Source: Epinephelus fuscoguttatus | Taxonomy: Eukaryota; Chordata; Actinopteri; Perciformes; Serranidae | DNA: 64,000 bases | Assembly: GCF_011397635.1 (NCBI RefSeq) | Contig: NC_064759.1 | Span: forward strand, 13,226,428-13,290,427 | Reading direction: 5' to 3' | In this document: positions 49,409 to 60,628 of the stretch, in pieces | Numbering within the stretch: position 1 is the stretch's first letter | Layout of the letters: every line of letters starts with the position of its first letter | Made by a program: the position numbers and the translations under genes | The notes under the pieces: model-generated | Told to the model about the DNA's origin: nothing | What the model saw: the letters and a program-made list of their open reading frames with translations, nothing else | The model's database searches: none

Positions 49409-50333
49409 ATGTCGGCTGTCAGCAACCTCGTCCCTGCGCGGTTCCTGACCATCACAGCCCACCTCGTCATTGTTATCACCATCTTTTGGTCGAGGGTAAG
49501 AAACAGATTTTATTCAATTCACTAAGCTTTATTGGCACAGTTACCATTTTATACAGTGAAAACTCAAAAAAGAAATGAACAACAATGTATTATTACAAAT
49601 GCATAGACATAAATCTTCAAAAAAAAAAAAAAATCAAGTGAAGGAGTAAAATAGAAAGGCAGAGTGTGATCTGTGATGAGATGAACTATAGGCTATGTTG
49701 TGTTGGTTGTCTCTCAGGCTGTAACATGCATTGACATGTCTTGCTGCATCTATCACGTTGATGCTATTTTTGTTGCATTTCAGTCTGGTCAAAGAGTTTA
49801 CATTTAATTTTTGTAAAGAAGTTTGTTCTAAGGTCTTCATATGTGCTACACTGTAGCAGGAAATGTTGCTCTGTCTCCATTAGGGGTGGGCGATATGGCC
49901 GTGAAATAATATGATAATTCAGGGTATTTTTGCTATAACGTTTTTCTTGACCATATGACAACTTAGTGGAAAAAAAGACAAATGTATATTAGGTCTGCAA
50001 CTAACGATTATTTTCATTGTCGACTAACCTATTGATTATTTCTTCGATTAGTCGACTAATCATTTTATTGAAAAATGTGTTAAAATGTTGAAAAATGTCG
50101 GTCTGTCTCTCCCAAACCCAAATTATGTCATCTAATGTCTTGTTTCATACTCACGCCAAAGGGTTTTAATTCACCGTCATGGGAGAGTGTGTAAAGCTGC
50201 CAATATTTTAACGTAAGAAGCTGCAGTAAGAGTATTTTAGGGTACTTTTATAGTACTTCTCTCAGAAAAATGACTCAAACCGATTAGTCGACTACTAAAA
50301 TAGCCATCCATTAGTTGACTTATCGTTGCAGCC

Positions 50334-50388
<55 letters not shown>

Positions 50389-53032
50389 AAGAAATAGAAA
50401 TGCAACAAATAAAGTGTTATAGTTTTACATGTCATGAGTTTGCCTTCAAATATTCAGTAAAACTAAACAAAAATGATCTCTCATTTCTTTACTTTGTGAA
50501 CAACAACAGTAACTCAGAGGGAGATTCAGATTCTGTATACAATATTAATAGTTCAACAAAATAAAATCTAATTTAAAAAAAGCTCCCAAATACAAAAAAA
50601 TGTATACTGGGATCTATAAATCAACAGGCGATTTCCTTCCCTATTAGCAAAATCGCTAAATAATTGAGATGTGTTTTTTTTCCACCTGGACCTTTATGCT
50701 CTGCCATTTCTCCTCTAATCATCACGCTGTAACCTGTGACAGGCTGTTATGATACCACAACTATTGCACATTCACATGTATGTAGTTTTTTGTTGAGCAG
50801 CACGTAGGTTTACATTACCAAAGGTTTATGACAAAATCATTTGCTGACACAGACTCCTGTGTCTGCAAGAGAGGAGAGGGAGAGACGCTGTGCTGCTGCC
50901 AGAGGAGCTGCTGAATGAGTTCCCTCTGAGTGGTAACTCACTAAAAGAGTCTGAGAGGTCTGGGGCTGTTCATAAAACATTCAGGATGCCCAGGCCTAAC
51001 GACGCCACAGTTTATTCCACACTACTGAGGCTGCTCCCCTTTCTGGAACCTCCGCAGAGGCAGTAATAATTCTGCTTTAAACCATACTTGTTGGCGTGGG
51101 TAACAGTATGACATCATTCTTCATATGATATTAAAAATGATATCAATATTCTTGTAAACCCCTGTCTCCACCTGTCTCTGAGGACAGAGCTGACACAGCC
51201 TGTCTTCTCCAGGCAGCCAGGTCTGCCTGTGTCTGCCAGACTCTATGGCCAGGCTGTGATCACTAAGTCTGAACATCATCATAGTCTATATCTTTCTCGG
51301 TTTCTGATCTGTCACAGCAGTCAGATCATTTGCCATTGTGTACTGTCTGTTTAGGGCCAAGTAGCATTGAAGTTTGTTTTGGGGTTTTGTGGTGGATGTC
51401 CAATTGTTGATGTAGTTTTCTAATAATCACAAACTCTCTGTTAGATGTGGGAGTTTTTTCATAACCAATAATGCAGTGTCACCTGAATATATACATTCAC
51501 CACTGTTTCTCAAGCCAAATTTGTGAGTGTTTTATTGTTAAACTGTTTGACTTTTTTTGTTTCACAGGAAAACAACGTGAAGGCTTGCTTGCCTTTGGAT
51601 TACACCCAAGAGCAATACGACGATGAAGACAGGAAGTAAGAAAACATTTGACAAGCATGCACACACAGAGTAGTAAGAAATAACTTGACACACAGGCATA
51701 CGCATCTGCTAATTTGTCTCTCTCTGTCTCAGGTTGGTGGTGGCACTGGCAGTCACCCTCGGTCTGTTTGCTATAGAGTTGGCTGGATTCTTCTCAGGAG
51801 TGTCTATGTTCAACTGCAGCCAAGGTCTCCTGTGTATCCTTTACACCGATACTGTGCGTCTGTCGTTGATGAGGATTGATGTAAAAGATAAGATAAGCCT
51901 TTACTGATCCCCAGAGAGGAAATTAGAGTGTCACAGCAGCACAGGGACAGAAATTAGTACTGATGAATATGAAGGTAGAAGAACAGGTACAGGTGAATAA
52001 AAACAAATATTCAATCAACAGTGCAGCTTAACACTAAATATGTTTTGGTGTCAAATTATATCCAATTAAATACCCGGGTAGCTGAATGGTCCTCACACGT
52101 GCCACATAAGCAAGGTGTCTCTGGTTCAAGTTTCACTGAGGACTTTTTTGCCCTACCCTTCTTGCCCCTTTGTTTCCCACCCAACTTCAGTACCAACTGT
52201 CCAATAAAGGCAAACATGCCAAAATTTAATCTGAGAGTAATATTATACTCTGTGCAGAAACTGAGATGTTGATATGGAGCTCTCGTGCAGACAGGAGATA
52301 AGAGCAGCAAGTGGACAAAGAAAGTGAGGTGGGATTTCATTTTGGCCTAGAATTAATGACAGCCTCGACACACGCCAGGAAATTGGTGTCAAATGAAAAA
52401 TCTCTTGAGGAGCCCTGTAGATAAATCAAGGTGTAAAATGAGATAAGTGACCCTAAAAAGTCATTCTAGTCGTCAGTTACAATTCCATGACTCCAAACTC
52501 CTGTTTACTCGCCTCTTTGCCTACTATAGCAACGGGAGCTCATGCCAGTGCCTCAGTGGCTCTGCTTTTCTTTCTATTTGAGCAGTGGGAGTGTGACATC
52601 TACTGGTGGATCCTTGCCATTTGCAGGTTAGTGTATATTTACTCAATAATGTGTCTTTATTTCTCCCAAAGTGTTTTTTTGGTTTCCCTGACGGATGTTA
52701 CACCCAGCACTGGCAGTCCACTGCAGCGCATCTGTATCGTTGTCTTTCTTTGTGTTTGAGAAGTGGGAGTGCTGGACATACTGGGTTATATTTGCCACCT
52801 GCAGGTTGGTCTATGTCTGAGTGTATTGATGTGCATGCGTGTATTAGCCTTCAAGAGAGCAAAGTGATATAGCCTCTATAAATAATGAATGTGTGTAAGC
52901 ACTGTGGCACTATCCTCAGTTGGTTTTCCCTACATCATATCTCTGTCTGTCTCTTTTTACAGTGTGCTACCCGCTTTTGTGGAGATTCTCCTGTTCATAG
53001 CTGTTTTCGGACTGAAGAAGAAGCCGCTATGA
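49409..53032 (+). CDS. tmem107: TMEM107, ciliary transition-zone membrane protein (5 coding exons per transcript, 140 aa)
   Basis: Exons are 49409-49495, 51568-51635, 51733-51833, then either 52530-52626 (4a) or 52708-52804 (4b), then 52963-53032. Either choice gives 140 residues, the family length. The start MSAVSNLVPARFLTITAHLV and the end AVFGLKKKPL fit the vertebrate family. The protein has four predicted membrane helices (about 10-28, 53-75, 84-105 and 112-134). TMEM107 belongs to the MKS complex of the ciliary transition zone and helps control entry of membrane proteins into cilia; human defects cause Meckel and Joubert syndromes. Exon 4 encodes the third helix and the loop after it. 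An RFX-like site lies upstream. The gene sits head-to-head with trim46, with 1,015 bases between start codons. In mammals TMEM107 is on a different chromosome from TRIM46. Confidence 0.95.
49991..50383. mobile_element. Short inverted-repeat transposon with an expanded (TA)n tail, in tmem107 intron 1
   Basis: The left end AGGTCTGCAACTAACGATTA and the right end (reverse complement of AGGGCTGCAACGATAAG) are inverted repeats, with GATTAGTCGACTAAT sub-terminal motifs. This is a common fish family. A TA run at 50337-50383 directly abuts the right end. A further possible repeat start (AGGGGTGGGCGATATGG) is at 49883. The family is not assigned. Confidence 0.6.
51871..51960. repeat. LINE/SINE 3'-tail fragment in tmem107 intron 3
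   Basis: AAGATAAGATAAGCCTTTAC is followed by TGATCCCCAGAGAGGAAATT, typical of a fish retroposon tail. It is similar in reverse to the tail of the SINE at 29.7-30.0 kb. Confidence 0.5.
52072..52225 (+). mobile_element. tRNA-derived SINE in tmem107 intron 3
   Basis: The A box-like GGGTAGCTGAATGGTCCTCA and B box-like CTGGTTCAAGTTTC are about 35 bases apart, followed by a pyrimidine-rich body and CCAATAAAGGCAAACATGCC. This is the arrangement of a common fish SINE. The head is too diverged to be a working tRNA gene. It differs from the SINE at 29.7 kb. Confidence 0.7.
52530..52626 (+). CDS. tmem107: tmem107 exon 4a (alternative exon)
   Basis: 97 bp, acceptor CTATAG and donor GTTAGT. It enters at phase 1 and leaves at phase 2. 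It encodes S-TGAHASASVALLFFLFEQ followed by WECDIYWWILAICS. It shares 20 of 33 residues with exon 4b, and 22 of 33 with human TMEM107 as I recall it. Confidence 0.9.
52708..52804 (+). CDS. tmem107: tmem107 exon 4b (alternative exon)
   Basis: 97 bp, acceptor ACCCAG and donor GTTGGT, with the same phases as exon 4a and only 81 bp downstream of it. It encodes S-LAVHCSASVSLSFFVFEK followed by WECWTYWVIFATCS. It matches about 23 of 33 recalled human residues, keeping HCSASV and TYW where 4a differs. Joining 4a to 4b shifts the frame and meets TGA after 17 codons of 4b, so the two cannot both be used in a coding mRNA. Confidence 0.85.
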
Positions 53033-53513
53033 GAGACATGAAAGACAGTCCGGATGTGAAATGCTACAAATGAGTGTGGATGTGGACATCTGTTCCGATG
53101 TATCAACAGATAGGCTACTGTAACAACAGAAGGTCTGTGATTCATTATCACTGTGCTGAGGAATGAACTGATGAACAATGTTTAATGTATAACCTTGTCG
53201 AGAGAAAAGTGATAATTTGTCATCTGTTTTTTAATGTTCTCACTTTGTCTGTCAAATTTTCATGGAAAGTCTTAAAATGACAAGATAATCCCAAATACAT
53301 TTTGTACATATTGTTTCTCAAACTGTCGATGGTTGTGTGTTCTTTTCGCTCGGACTCTCTTTGACTCTCTAGTCTATTTTCGCCTCCCAGGCACATCTTT
53401 TACACAGCACAAACCATTTACAAATAATGTCTCCTTCTCCCACATCAGCAGACCCCAACCAGGGTCTTAATCCAGTGTCTCTTCAGTCATTTGAGTGGTG
53501 GAGCTTTTGAGAT

Positions 53514-53583
53514 AATAAACAGCCTTTTTTTACTGTACCTGATGCAAAGCATGATACCCACAGTTCTGCAATACATTAATAAA
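53514..53583 (+). other. Candidate polyadenylation signals of tmem107
   Basis: AATAAA hexamers are at 53514-53519 and 53578-53583, about 480-550 bases after the stop codon. The 53033-53510 stretch has no other feature. Confidence 0.45.
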
Positions 53584-53599
53584 AGCTGGGCTACAACAT

Positions 53600-54270
53600 T
53601 TACAGAGGAAGACATTTAAGCAAGAAGGTAACACTCATTTAAAGTACAAGGTTCGTTATTACTGCAGGATTTACTGGTTTAGTATTCAGTTCAGGTTTGT
53701 CATGAAACAAAAGAAAGTGATTTCATTCATGAAAGTTTGCTTATGTAAAATATTTTTAAATGAATGTATGCAAAACTGAAGTAGGACACAAATTTCCCAT
53801 TACTTTTTTTCATTTATATTTTAATGACACCACAAAGATCAAATACAGACACCACCCAAACAACACAAAGACAGTTCGCCAGAGATTCCAAACTTAAATA
53901 CATAATAATATACTTGTTTAGGAGATTATTATATCAACACTCCGTCTTAAGGGGGTTTCTGCCTTCTGCTTAAAGGGTTCAGAATCTTATTCCTAGTACT
54001 GGCTTATCTTTAACATACATAACAGTTCGTAAACTAAATCATATGCTTCTTCGTATATTCTTTGATGATTGTCCATGGTCTATCTAAACCATCTCTATAA
54101 AGCCCCTGCAGGGCTGAGGCTGCACGCTCCATCATTATTAATTCTATAAATCAATGCTTAATTAATTCATGTACCATTACTTTTAAAACTGTGGTTCAGT
54201 CACTAGTAAAAATAGACTAAAAAGACAAGTCAGACTAACAAGTCCATGAAAGCTCTTCTCTTCCTCCCTC
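53600..54270. other. Intergenic sequence between tmem107 and krtcap2
   Basis: AT-rich; I see no gene or repeat end. Confidence 0.5.
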
Positions 54271-54275
54271 CATGG

Positions 54276-54283
54276 CCCCGCCC
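54276..54283 (+). promoter_or_regulatory. GC box upstream of krtcap2
   Basis: CCCCGCCC lies about 135 bases before the start codon in a locally GC-richer patch; no TATA box is seen. Confidence 0.4.
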
Positions 54284-54416
54284 ACTTGTCCCACCTGTCA
54301 TTTGGTCCGGGTTGTGAGGTTTTTAGTTCCTAGAGCCGGGACTCTTAGCTGGCTTTACCAAGTTAAACCTAATTCACCTCGGCGTCACTACAGGGACTCT
54401 AAATTAACAGTAAACC

Positions 54417-57341
54417 ATGGGTATGTATTGCACGAATAATTTATCATTCAAGCAAACTCACCAGTGGCGTTTGTATTTGAGTAGACGTTGTAAGATGTTA
54501 GCGCCTAGCTCTATGGTCAAGCTAGCAAGCTAACGCTAATGTTTAGAGATAGGTTACTCTAATTGACTGACGGCAGTTCAGCAGCATTTTTACTGTACGT
54601 AATATCACTATAAAACAGCACGGGAGCACGTTTTATTATTCTGTGTTTGAACAATGTGATATTAGCTGGATAATTTAGCTGCTAACGTCAGTTGTTTAGC
54701 ACAAAGCTAATATGACGGAACCGTTTATGAACGAACACTGACGTGGCTTTACGTTGTGAAGAGTTAGATGGTCAGTGATTCAAGCTAGAAAGCTGGTATA
54801 TTAACCGCACTTTGAAAGTAATATCTCTCCAGACTGATTATATAATAACTTAGATGATGATGCTATACAGCAGAGAGTATTTCTAACACATGCATCTCAT
54901 CATAGTCTTATCTGTGCCTGAAACGAACATCAGTTAATGTTATACTAGTAGTCTGCATCCTGTTCTCACCTATAATTGTCTTCATATCAAACTTAACTTC
55001 AGATGAGGTCAAGCAGAGTACAACTCGTATCTGATAAGTGACATTAATGCTGGAGTCCCCCAAACTGTCTTTACCGATAGATTACTACCCTTGAGTTTTT
55101 CATCAGTGTCAAGACTAGCTTCAGTTGTCCTTGATGAGATGCATCTGTATTTAGATTAGGCAAGGTAAATTTATTTATATAGCACTTTCCATATCCAAAG
55201 GCAACACAAAGTGCTGTACAGGTTAGTCAAGTCAAAGTTCATTGTAGCCCAGTCACAAAGCCTGCCTCAAGGGGCTGTGCAAATAGTAACTTCAGTTCAA
55301 TTTCAATATCAATTTAATCTGTAAAGTCCAATATTACAAATCAAAATTAGCCTCACAGCATACAACATCCCTCTGTCCTTGGATCCTCGCAGCAGATAAG
55401 GAAAAACTCCCCCCCAAAAAAACTTAAACATGGAAGAGCAACTGAGAAGGAATCCCTCTTTCAGGACAGACAGACATCCAATAGATGTCGTATGAACAAA
55501 ACAGACCAACCTGATCAAATTCCGGTAATCCACATGACAAAATGATACTTGGGGGGAGTAATATCATTAATTTCTGAAACAATAAATATAAAAAAATATG
55601 AATAATAATAATAGTAGTGAGCTGGTCATGCCTTGAAACAGTGGAGAGCAACATTAGCAAGAAGCAAGAACATATAGAGGTGAGTTAGACTTCATACAGA
55701 GAATTACAAGCGGAAAATTTGACACGTACAGAAATATAAAAATTAGCAACATTAGCCAAATGTGCTAAAAATGTGCAGAATAAGATAACATATACAGAAC
55801 ACAGACAAAAATGTTTGACATGAGCACATAGACTGAGAGTGTAAGATGCATAACTATGATTATATTCAGGGATTAGGTTAAGATTAGATGGACAGAAAAG
55901 TAAGAAGGAGCATGGAGAAGGCTGAGCCAAGGAGAGACGTCTGTTTCTTGCACAAATAAAACACTTTTCCTTGTCTTGTAGCAGTGAACACCGGCACGTC
56001 TTTAGTGCTGTCCAGTCTGCTGTCCGTGCTGGTGTTTGCTGGCATGCAGATGTTCAGTAAGCAGCTGGGATCGACTGAGTGGCTCACCATCCTGGGAGGT
56101 TTCCTGGGCTCAGTCCTCTTCCTCTGCTCCCTCACTGTATCCTTGTGAACTGTTTCAATCCATGTTATGAGATTCTTAATATTTCATGCTTTATTTAAAG
56201 TAGCATTTTGTTGATGATTAGCCTGTGCTGTTATGTTGTTGTCTGTGAAGCACACATTCTCCAGGAAAAAGTTCCAGTCCCATTTTCTGCCTCATCTGAT
56301 TTCTCTGAGTAGCTTGATTTCATGTGTGTGAGATCACACTGAGGAGTGTTCCACCTTAACTGTACTTCCAGGCATTTAATAATCTGGAAAACCTGATTTT
56401 TGGGAAGGGATTCCAAGCCAAGATATTCCCAGAGAGTAAGTAGCACCAATTCTTTATTTATTTTATTTATTCTTATTGATTTCTGATTAATTTTGTGAAA
56501 TGAAATTATGCTTGGGAAAATTTTCTCCTCTCCACCATGACTCCTTCTTTTTCCAAGTTTCCAGCAGGATAAACATGCCAACATCGATCAAAGGAATTAA
56601 TAAGCTTGGAGATATACAATTCAGACAGGCCGGACAATTTGAAACCGATTCTCAACCAGAACCATTCCTTGATTTCTATCCCTAGTGACAGCACTGAAAT
56701 CAAACACTTGCTTTCAGTCTACAGCGTCCTTTTTTATTTGTTCACTTGATGTTTAGCCTCATATTTCTTTTATGACTTGTGGAGTCACATGTCAGCCCTG
56801 CTTACACTGAAACATAAACATACTTGATTATCAAAGCATATCCCGTACATCAGCATGCCGGCCTTTCCTAATAGGAGTTAACCCTTTTAACACACAGTCG
56901 GTCGGCGATTTAATCAGTGAATTAACATATCACTTTACCAATGGTATGCACACTTAATCTGGCATTAGCCCGCAATATCAGCACTCTGATATATCACTCA
57001 GATGCTGCTCCTCACTTGTGTTCTTCAAATCTCAACTCTCAGTTCTGCTGTGCCTGTGCCTGTCGCTGTTTGCCTCTGGTCTGGTACACCGTGTCTGTGT
57101 CACCACATGGTATGTGAGAGTGCAGATCACAAATACCTATTTCAACTTCACATAACACAGTTAAAAGAATTCGCCAAATGTATTTCATTCCATTGCTTTT
57201 TTTCTTTCTCTCTACTCCAGCCTGATATTCTCCCTCTTCGCCCTGTACTACATCAACAAAGTATCTGCCGCTCTGTACCAAGCAGCTGTTCCCGCAGTAA
57301 CGCCAGCCAAAGCTGCCAGCAAGGGCAAAAGGAAGAACTGA
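54417..57341 (+). CDS. krtcap2: KRTCAP2 (KCP2), oligosaccharyltransferase subunit (5 coding exons, 136 aa)
   Basis: Coding exons are 54417-54420, 55982-56136, 56372-56435, 57043-57109 and 57221-57341. Exon 1 contributes only ATG-G; the acceptor at 55981 completes GCA, giving [16 protein letters not shown], the vertebrate KRTCAP2 N-terminus. Family marks follow: [39 protein letters not shown] and [16 protein letters not shown], ending in a basic tail KGKRKN. Length equals the human protein. It is a multi-pass membrane protein of the ER and a component of the STT3A oligosaccharyltransferase complex, linking it to the translocon for co-translational N-glycosylation. Intron 1 (1.56 kb) carries repeats at 55.17-55.59 kb. 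KRTCAP2 is next to TRIM46 in mammals too. Confidence 0.95.
55165..55590. repeat. Interspersed-repeat cluster in krtcap2 intron 1
   Basis: TTATTTATATAGCACTTTCC is followed by AACACAAAGTGCTGTACAGG, then a second module with CCTCACAGCATACAACATCC, TCGCAGCAGATAAGGAAAAA and CAATAGATGTCGTATGAAC. These are common retroposon-like or MITE-like repeats in fish introns. The boundaries and family are not certain. Confidence 0.55.
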
Positions 57342-57690
57342 TGAATCCATTTGATCCCACTTGCATCCAGTGAAGCAGTTGCATACTTTGTAATAATGTC
57401 TTACATCCATTACCCTTGGTGCACTTCTATGGGCTTTTTAAAGATCACTTGGAAAGTGATGATCAGTTCAGTGACTACAAGTCTGTAACCATTATACGCG
57501 CATAGTTATTTTTTTACAGTGATCTCTAATTGAATTAAGGCCATGAAAAAAAGCAGCTATCTACATTCCACTGATGACATTTTCCTCAGCACTGTTTTTA
57601 CACTGATTGCAATGAGATTCAATCACACCATCACGTTATCTGTTCACTCATCAGCGCATCAAGTTGCTTTTTTGTTTAATTCATTTTGTA

Positions 57691-57696
57691 ATTAAA
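57691..57696 (+). other. Polyadenylation signal ATTAAA of krtcap2
   Basis: ATTAAA lies 350 bases after the stop, followed by the GT/T-rich stretch TGAATGTGTTTTTTATTCTG, a normal downstream element. Confidence 0.6.
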
Positions 57697-57759
57697 CTTT
57701 GGAAAAGACCCTGAATGTGTTTTTTATTCTGTCCAGCCAGTGTTGTTTAGTTTGCAAAT

Positions 57760-58900
57760 GCCAAGTGTGTTTGTTCAGGTAAGGTGTGGTTGAATCCTAA
57801 AACTACTCTTCTGTTTAGGAGAAGTCAGGGGAGGGACAAGGCGCCAGAGCTTGTTTCTCTTCCTCTTCCACCAACTGTGATTAAAAAAAATCCCCCCTGA
57901 CAAAGTAACTAAACCACAGCTGCTTCATGATTGTCAGGAGTAGACTGGTGTGTAAAGGCTGTACTGACAAGAATGTTAACATCTCTGATGATGTGGACAT
58001 GAAGTTACATGCAGGTGATGTAACTTTGTGTCAAAGAGGGTTGGTGGATGCGTATACTTTTTGGCAAGGTGACTTTCTTAGGGCTGGTAAAAAAAAAATG
58101 GATGTTCATGTTAAAAATGTATACTTTATAGATTTATATACCATGGCATAAGAGTTAGAAAAAACGGCTTAGATCATCAGACAAATGTGGACAGTGGCGA
58201 TAAAACCAATGAAGTTCCCTTTGGGCAATAGTTAAACTCCAGCCCTTCCAGTGAACTGCACAGTGGCCAACAGGTCATGCTGTGGTTGTTCCTGGTGTCT
58301 GTGAACAGGGCGTTCCTGACAAAGAGAGTGGAACTTCCTTAGATAAACACTGAAAATGATGTTTAATATAACTGTTTATCATATTTTAATCAAAGTCAAA
58401 ATTAATCAATACTATATGAGTTGGCTGTTTGAAATCAAAGAGGGCCTGGTGGCAAATACATTTAAACTTTTATTATATAATAGAAAAATTGATTCTTTCA
58501 GACACAAAGCAGAAGACGGCACTACTGCAGCCCAAAGCCCCCTCAAAAAAGGCCATCTACAGGCCCAGACTTGCCCACACTTAACATGTCCCAGCATCCT
58601 ACAAGAGATGCCTGCTTCATGTTACTGTGCTGTTACAACCCACAACCCTTTTTATTTGTTGCATACTTTCCATATGCGGAAGTTGGACCTGAATTTTTCT
58701 ATCTAAAGATGACATCATCTTAAAACTAAAAAGGGGAAGAAAAACTTGCACTAGAAGAAAAGGTCACACATGGATTTGTGTCTGTATCTGTTGCAGTGAC
58801 AGTCTTGTGGGAACGCATGAGCAGGGATAGTGTTTGCTCATGGCCTTTTAACGTTATTTGCGCTCTCTCTGTGCCTCTGTGTCCATATCCCTCCCTCTCC
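57760..58900. other. Intergenic sequence between krtcap2 and the S100 gene
   Basis: No exon, RNA gene or clear repeat. Two frames near 57.9-58.7 kb have no recognisable features. I looked here for dpm3, expected by mammalian synteny, and did not find it. Confidence 0.5.
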
Positions 58901-58931
58901 CTCCCATCATATTGGGCGTTGCCTAGCTGAC

Positions 58932-59014
58932 TATAAATTCTTGAGTACACTTCCAGTAAGCTCCTGCACTCTTCACTGAATCTCAAACCACCGCCTCTGC
59001 TTCTGTGTGTCCTG
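58932..59014 (+). promoter_or_regulatory. TATA box and non-coding first exon of the S100 gene
   Basis: CTATAAAT at 58931-58938 is a good TATA box. Transcription would start about 30 bases downstream (near 58965). An exon ending TGTGTCCTG at 59014 meets a consensus donor GTAAGT at 59015. A non-coding exon 1 with the start codon in exon 2 is the standard S100 layout. Confidence 0.6.
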
Positions 59015-60235
59015 GTAAGTGTATCATGATTACTTTGACGCACATTTCACCACTATTTTAAGTTGTGTATTTACAGGCAGCTGATAATTCATTATACAGA
59101 TTGAAGCGTATTCTTCACAGCGTGACTATTTCACTTGAGGCTGCATGCAGAAGCTGCTTTTTTTTGCTTTTAAGGTTTAGTCTGTGTTCAGCATGTTTTC
59201 TTGGGTGGGCGCAGGCATTTTTAGCGCAGACAAGTAGCGGCTCGTCCTGCGTCTGTTTCTGTTACCTTCTCATGAAGTCAATTCACTCTTCTTTGTCTTC
59301 AGTTTCTGTGTACCTCAGTTTTTTGGGAACTCAGCCAGAAAATGGTGAAATGGAAGGGAAAGGCAAAGGGAGAGGAAGAGTGGGAGGCTTGAGATAAGGA
59401 TTTTTAGTGCATGAGCCACAATATGATGTCTAACGGCAAGAATTTGCTCCGAGCGCCAGCACGACCAACACCCACATCCTCACTTAACAATGTTAGTTTT
59501 GGATGAAGGAGCTTTGGTCAGTGCCAGACGTAGAATATTCGGGGCCCTGGACAAGCCCCCTCACCCCACATTTTATTATTTTATTATTGTTAATAGAAGT
59601 AGTTGTATCTTTTGTATGTATTGTATTTATCACTAACCAGCAGAACAAGAGAACAAGAGCTAATGAAAAATAAACAACATAATTAACAGCAACAATAACT
59701 GAATATGGTATGTACAAATTGGCACATTTTCATTTCCTCTTACTTTAATGCTCTTCACAAACACTCCACTACTTCCCTAATGCTTGTTTTTTTTTAATGC
59801 ACCCCTTCTTTGGGTGGCGCCCTGTGGTGGCTGCTGATGTCACCTACAGTAAGCTCTTCTACCCAAGCAAACGTAGTAATACAACAAGTGTAGAAATACG
59901 CTTATAAGTAAAGTCCTACATTAAAAAAAAATATTATTGCCCTCAAAATAGACTTAAAGTACAAAAAGTAGAAGCATTTGTTAGACAAAGTGTTAGACAT
60001 TTTGCAGAACAGTTATAAGCTAATGAAGTTCCACCTCACAGTTAATTCAGATGGTAATCTAAAAGGTTGTAAGTAGTCCATGTGCAGTTCGAGGGAAGGG
60101 AACAGCTCTTTTTATTCTTATCTGTATGTAAACTATGATTCTGTCAGATAACCGTTGTGACAAAAAGAAGCATATATCCCTTAAGATTTTTACTCAGACT
60201 TGTCTTACCTCCTTTCAGCACTCATTTCTGCAGCC

Positions 60236-60628
60236 ATGACTGAGTTGGAGAGGAGCATGGAGTCCCTGATTATGGTGTTTCACCGCTATGCCAAAGAAGA
60301 CGGCGATGAAAAGACCTTAACCAAGAAGGAACTGAAAAAACTATTGGAGACAGAGTTACCCTCCTTTCTGAAAGTAAGAATCTTCTGCCTTCCATCAAAT
60401 CTAACCTCTGTCCTCAGCACTGATCAATGCACACGTGTAACTTACTGCATGCTGAACTTGTTCTTTCAGGCCCAGAAGAACCCCAAAACTGTGGACTGCA
60501 TCTTGAAAGATTTAGACCAAAACAAAGATGATAAGTTGGACTTTGAAGAGTTTCTTCCCCTCGTCGTCGGCCTCTCGATGGCCTGTGAGAAGTGTTACAT
60601 GCTCCATGAGAAGAAGAGCAAGAAGTGA
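60236..60628 (+). CDS. S100-family EF-hand calcium-binding protein (2 coding exons, 98 aa)
   Basis: Coding exons are 60236-60373 and 60470-60628, joined in phase 0 between the two EF-hands as in all S100 genes. The first is the 14-residue S100-type pseudo-EF loop (A19 to E32). The second is a canonical 12-residue loop, D62-x-N64-x-D66-x-K68-x-D70-x-x-E73, with all ligands present. The C-terminal extension holds cysteines (ACEKCYMLHEKKSKK). S100 proteins form dimers that expose a target-binding surface when calcium binds. Overall it resembles S100A1 and S100A10; the FLKAQKNPKTVDCILKDLD and MACEKCYMLH regions lean to S100A10. Unlike mammalian S100A10, whose EF-hands no longer bind calcium, this one looks calcium-competent. 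I therefore give no symbol. Confidence 0.9.
   Translation: MTELERSMESLIMVFHRYAKEDGDEKTLTKKELKKLLETELPSFLKVRIFCLPSNLTSVLSTDQCTRVTYCMLNLFFQAQKNPKTVDCILKDLDQNKDDKLDFEEFLPLVVGLSMACEKCYMLHEKKSKK

Noticed and set aside
52627-52707. tmem107 exon 4b as a simple splice-site artefact of exon 4a
   Set aside because: 4b is a full second copy with its own acceptor, donor, equal length and 61 percent residue identity, so a cryptic-site explanation does not fit.
53033-53520. U8 snoRNA (SNORD118), which overlaps the TMEM107 3' UTR region in human
   Set aside because: I looked for U8-like conserved blocks and the C/D boxes in a matching context after the tmem107 stop and found none.
57342-58900. dpm3, expected near krtcap2 from mammalian synteny
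   Set aside because: DPM3 is a single-exon protein of about 92 residues; no frame in this interval or elsewhere in the window resembles it.
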